Shown here: positions 61,160 to 64,000 of the stretch, piece after piece
Layout of the letters: each line of letters starts with the position of its first letter
Position numbering within the stretch: position 1 is the first letter of the stretch
The notes under the pieces: model-generated
The model's database searches: none
What the model was told of the DNA's origin: nothing
The model's input: only the letters and a program-made list of their open reading frames with translations
NCBI GenBank assembly: GCA_046294735.1
Contig: JBKBKB010000002.1
Span: 372,001 to 436,000, forward strand
DNA length: 64,000 nt
From: 34-65-8 sp046294735
GTDB taxonomy: Bacteria; Pseudomonadota; Alphaproteobacteria; Sphingomonadales; Sphingomonadaceae
Direction of reading: 5' to 3'
Program-made: the position numbers and the translations under genes

Positions 61160-62448
61160 TCCGGACCGCGCTGCTGGCCGCCGCTGCGGCCCTCGCTTTC
61201 CTCGCGCCTGCCGCCGCACAGGATATCGCAATCACCAACGCCACTGTCGCGACCGGAGATGGCAGCGCCCCTGTGGAGGGCGCAACGGTAGTCGTACGCG
61301 GCGGCAAGGTTGTCGCAGCCGGGCACGGCATTACCGTGCCCGCCGGAGTCCGAACAATTGACGGAAGCGGCAAATGGGTCACGCCCGGGGTGTTCATGCC
61401 GATGACTGACCTCGGGCTGGCCGATGTCGAGGGCGTCGCCAACAGCAACGATACCCGCGCGGCACGTTCCCGCTTCAGCGCCGCACTCGATGCCTCGACG
61501 GCAGTCAATTACGCATCGCAGCATATCGCGGTCAGCCGCGCGGGAGGCGTCACCCGAGCCTCGATCGTCACATCGCCGGGCGGTGCAATCTTTGCCGGGC
61601 AAGGCGCGGTAATCGATACCGGGGCTGACAAGGATGCAGTTGTTTCAGCGCGCGCATTCCAACTGGTGGTGCTGGGTGAAACCGGCGGGCGGATTGCCGG
61701 TGGCAGCCGGGTCGCCGCCTATGCCGAATTAGCCAATGCCCTGCGCGAAGCGAACGAATTCGCCGCTGGCCGTTGGCGGGGCGAAGGCAATCTCCTGACC
61801 CGGGCCGATGCCGAGGCCCTGGCGCAAGTGGCCACCGGAGCGCAGCCCCTTTATGTGCATGTCGAGCGGGCGGCCGATATCCGCGCCGTACTCGGACTGC
61901 GCAGCCAATATCCTAAACTCAAGCTGGTGTTGGTCGGTGTCAGCGAAGGCTGGATCGTCGCAGGCGATATTGCCGCTGCCGGGGTCCCGGTCATCGCGGA
62001 TCCGCTGGAGAACCTGCCAGCGAGCTTCGAACAGCTCGGCGCGACCCACAGCAATGTTGGTCGGATGGTGCGGGCAGGCGTCAAGGTGGCGCTGGGCGGA
62101 TTGTCGGGCGGGATCACCGGCCCGCGGATTGCCCCGCAGTTCGCCGGCAATCTGGTGGCGCTGTCGCGTGTTCCCGGGGCCACTGGCCTGACCTGGGGCG
62201 AAGCGTTCGCCAGCATCAGCTCGGTCCCGGCCGAGATCTCGGGCTTTGGCGGCCGCTTCGGTGTACTGCAGCCTGGTGCTGCAGGCGATGTAGTGGTGTG
62301 GGACGGCGATCCGCTCGAGGTGTCGACTGCACCCGTGCAGGTGTTCATAGACGGTGTGGAGCAACCGCTCGACAGCCACCAGACCCGTCTGCGCGATCGG
62401 TATCGAAATCTGGACGAGAGCGCCCTGTCCAAGGCCTACGATTGGTAG
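61156..62448 (+). CDS. amidohydrolase-fold protein lacking the metal ligands, exported
   Basis: 430 residues with a cleavable signal (about 1-21, ending APAAAQDI). The family frame is clear at both ends (TVVVRGGKVVAAGHG, SGKWVTPGVF, and GRFGVLQPGAAGDVVVWDGDPL). Yet the HxH of the first strand reads PGVFMPMTDLG, and the place of the catalytic HSDDE reads LGGLSGGIT, so the usual histidines and Asp are gone. It is a paralogue of the preceding enzyme with ATGA coupling. It may be a non-catalytic subunit of it or bind differently. Confidence 0.85.
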   Translation: MIRTALLAAAAALAFLAPAAAQDIAITNATVATGDGSAPVEGATVVVRGGKVVAAGHGITVPAGVRTIDGSGKWVTPGVFMPMTDLGLADVEGVANSNDTRAARSRFSAALDASTAVNYASQHIAVSRAGGVTRASIVTSPGGAIFAGQGAVIDTGADKDAVVSARAFQLVVLGETGGRIAGGSRVAAYAELANALREANEFAAGRWRGEGNLLTRADAEALAQVATGAQPLYVHVERAADIRAVLGLRSQYPKLKLVLVGVSEGWIVAGDIAAAGVPVIADPLENLPASFEQLGATHSNVGRMVRAGVKVALGGLSGGITGPRIAPQFAGNLVALSRVPGATGLTWGEAFASISSVPAEISGFGGRFGVLQPGAAGDVVVWDGDPLEVSTAPVQVFIDGVEQPLDSHQTRLRDRYRNLDESALSKAYDW

Positions 62449-62586
62449 CTGCAGTTGCAAAGGCCCACAACCGGCGCTTTTCGGCGGCTTGACAACCAGA
62501 TGACCCAGCTTCAGGCTGATCGCTCTTCGGGGGCGCAATTGGGTGCAGGCCAATAGTAGGCCAGTACTTTTCCGGAGGCCGGTTTG

Positions 62587-63552
62587 ATGATCGCAATGGC
62601 AACTGCGCTGGCTTTGGCCAGCCAGGCACCACTTAATTCCTCGCATACAACACTGCCAGTACCGCCATCAATCGCCAGTGTGGCGATTATGCAGCCGATC
62701 CAAGCTGCGCCTGCCGCCACCCCGGTTCCTGAAACATCGCCCGAACCGACAACGGTCAATCCAGGAGAGGAGGTCGTTCCCACTGACGGCCTTCCGGAAA
62801 TCATCGTCGAAGGGTCGCTTGCCCCGCCCCCCGGTGATCCGCTGGCACGGCTCAATGCGCAAACCTTCGAGGTGGTCCAGCAAGTCGATGAGGCAGTGGT
62901 CGAACCGCTCGCGGCCGGTTATCAGCAGGTCTTGCCCAAGCCGGTCCGAAGTGGCTTGTTCAACTTCTTCTCCAACCTGCGCGAACCGGTCGCCTTTCTC
63001 AACTTCCTGCTTCAGGGGAAGCCGGACAAGGCAATGGAAACGCTGGGCCGGTTTGCGGTCAATACGACTTTCGGGATCGCCGGGCTGGTCGATGTCGCCA
63101 AGGAACAGCCGTTCAACCTGCCCCGGCGGCGGAACGGGTTTGCCAACACGCTGGCAATCTACGGAGTCAAGGAAGGCGCATTTCTGGTCGTGCCCCTGAT
63201 CGGTCCAACCACGGTGCGTGATCTGATCGGAACCTTGATCGACAATGCGGCGGTGCCGACGCTGGTTGGCAAGCCGTTCACCGAGCCCTATTTCGCCCTG
63301 CCCGCGTTCACCGTGATCTCGCTCGAAAGCAGAATCGAGATCGACGAGAGGCTGAAAGCCATCCGCGACAGCGACGACCCCTACACGACAATGCGCGAAA
63401 CCTACCTGCGCGAGCGGCAGGCCGAAATCGATGCCCTGCGCGGCCGCGCTCCGGTAACAGCGTCCGACCCTGAGCCGGAGCCGGAGCCTGCGGCCCCGGC
63501 ACCCGTCACGCCCGACAGCGTTCCGTCCGGGGGCATTCCTCACGAGAACTGA
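62587..63552 (+). CDS. mlaA: MlaA/VacJ family outer-membrane lipid-asymmetry protein
   Basis: 321 residues. Core MlaA blocks: VRSGLFNFFSNLREPVAFLNFLLQG, TLGRFAVNTTFGIAGLVDVA, GVKEGAFLVVPLIGPTTVRD. It removes mislocalised phospholipid from the outer leaflet of the outer membrane. Unlike the classical lipoprotein there is no cysteine anywhere in the sequence, so no lipobox. The N-terminus has a short hydrophobic stretch (MIAMATALALA) and a Pro/Thr-rich segment. The C-terminus is Pro/Glu-rich. ATG 62587 follows GGAGG by about 8 bases. Mla ABC genes are not adjacent. Confidence 0.88.
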   Translation: MIAMATALALASQAPLNSSHTTLPVPPSIASVAIMQPIQAAPAATPVPETSPEPTTVNPGEEVVPTDGLPEIIVEGSLAPPPGDPLARLNAQTFEVVQQVDEAVVEPLAAGYQQVLPKPVRSGLFNFFSNLREPVAFLNFLLQGKPDKAMETLGRFAVNTTFGIAGLVDVAKEQPFNLPRRRNGFANTLAIYGVKEGAFLVVPLIGPTTVRDLIGTLIDNAAVPTLVGKPFTEPYFALPAFTVISLESRIEIDERLKAIRDSDDPYTTMRETYLRERQAEIDALRGRAPVTASDPEPEPEPAAPAPVTPDSVPSGGIPHEN

Positions 63553-63610
63553 CCGGTTGCGCCGGAGCTTGCCAGCGCGCATTATCGGCATTCAGCAGGA
63601 GGGCTTGGTA

Positions 63611-64000
63611 ATGGACGGGGCAATTGTGGCACTGATTGCGGCGAGCGTGGCGTTCGTAGGTACACACTTTGCAATGTCGCACCCGCTGCGGGCTGCAATG
63701 GTCCGGCTCCTGGGCGAGAAAGGATTCCAGGGCGTCTATTCGCTGATCAGTCTGGCCACGTTTGCGTGGATGTATCTTGCGTTCAAGGCCGCGCCCGCCA
63801 CCACCCCCCTGTGGCCGGGATACGACGATGTGAGCTGGGCGATCGGAACGGCGATTGCGCTGGTGGCGATGGTCCTGTTTGCCGGGTCGGTCATGGCCCG
63901 TAATCCCGCATTACCTATGCCCGGCGCCGAAAGTGCGGCGCGGGCCAAACCCGCCGGTGTCTTCCGCGTGACCCGCCATCCGATGATGTGGGGTTTCGCG
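63611..64000 (+). CDS. NnrU family membrane protein, N-terminal part (3' truncated by window edge)
   Basis: 130 codons open to the window end. Starts MDGAIVALIAASVAFVGTHFAMSHPLRAAMVRLLG and continues GFQGVYSLISLATFAWMYLAFKAAP, the N-terminal pattern of NnrU-like membrane proteins, with VTRHPMMWGFA at the end (the conserved RHP). NnrU was linked to nitrite/nitric oxide metabolism in Rhodobacter, but many members occur without denitrification. Start ATG 63611 follows AGGAGGG about 8-10 bases ahead. Confidence 0.88.
   Translation, partial: MDGAIVALIAASVAFVGTHFAMSHPLRAAMVRLLGEKGFQGVYSLISLATFAWMYLAFKAAPATTPLWPGYDDVSWAIGTAIALVAMVLFAGSVMARNPALPMPGAESAARAKPAGVFRVTRHPMMWGFA

Overview
The window is 64 kb of gene-dense, GC-rich chromosome from an alphaproteobacterium, most likely a sphingomonad (order Sphingomonadales, Erythrobacteraceae/Sphingomonadaceae type). 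The evidence is the gene content: a DUF1465 protein, a ~1,580-residue NAD-glutamate dehydrogenase, an Entner-Doudoroff zwf-edd-eda set, PtsP of the nitrogen PTS, a divergent YdcH pair, an NnrU protein, a CYP153-type P450 and frequent ATGA-type gene overlaps. This assignment is inference from gene families; no rRNA is present. No insertion sequence, integrase, prophage gene or CRISPR array is visible. The only stable RNA gene found is a tRNA-Leu(TAA).

Layout. 0-4.2 kb: Entner-Doudoroff operon (zwf partial, edd, eda), then an L,D-transpeptidase. 4.2-9.5 kb (minus): ptsP, a RodZ-like protein, cpoB and tilS. 9.5-14.8 kb: YdcH pair, DUF1465 protein, glpK, metallo-beta-lactamase-fold hydrolase plus DUF4230 protein, nadA. 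14.8-20.3 kb: DMT transporter, Old Yellow Enzyme, CitE-like protein, small motif protein, murA, galU. 20.4-24 kb (minus): acyl-CoA ligase, P450 and SDR operon. 24-29 kb (minus): M23 peptidase, then glnE-bcp-DUF455. 29-31.9 kb: M28 peptidase and an agmatine-deiminase-family protein. 31.9-35.4 kb (minus): thrS-DUF305-TauE, preceded by a threonine-rich leader peptide. 35.4-36.2 kb: a three-gene membrane-protein/XRE-regulator operon. 36.2-38.2 kb (minus): a PhoD remnant and an intact PhoD. 38.2-45.7 kb: hydrolase, TPR protein, LLM oxidoreductase, giant glutamate dehydrogenase. 45.7-52.4 kb: long perfect hairpin, ferredoxin-reductase-like flavoprotein, queG, NatAB-type ABC exporter, CYP153, msrB. 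52.4-56.8 kb: GtrA, GT87-like, UGM-like flavoprotein, two PilZ proteins. 57-64 kb: tRNA-Leu, ihfB, GntR regulator, POT peptide transporter, two amidohydrolases, MlaA, partial NnrU.

Functional links. The first operon carries glucose-6-phosphate to pyruvate plus glyceraldehyde-3-phosphate. The nitrogen genes ptsP, glnE and NAD-GDH are present but not clustered. Envelope biology is prominent (Ldt, MurA, M23, CpoB, RodZ-like, MlaA, GalU, GtrA/GT87). The two P450s, the ferredoxin-reductase-like flavoprotein, the OYE and the acyl-CoA ligase fit a hydrocarbon- or lipid-oxidising lifestyle.

The observations most worth following are: the candidate threonine attenuator of thrS (leader peptide with 8 Thr codons and competing stems); paired operator-like palindromes in front of the membrane/XRE operon; a 33-bp perfect hairpin at 45.75 kb; a decayed PhoD C-terminus beside an intact phoD; a tandem amidohydrolase that has lost its metal ligands; and tilS, which has no canonical start codon ahead of its catalytic loop.
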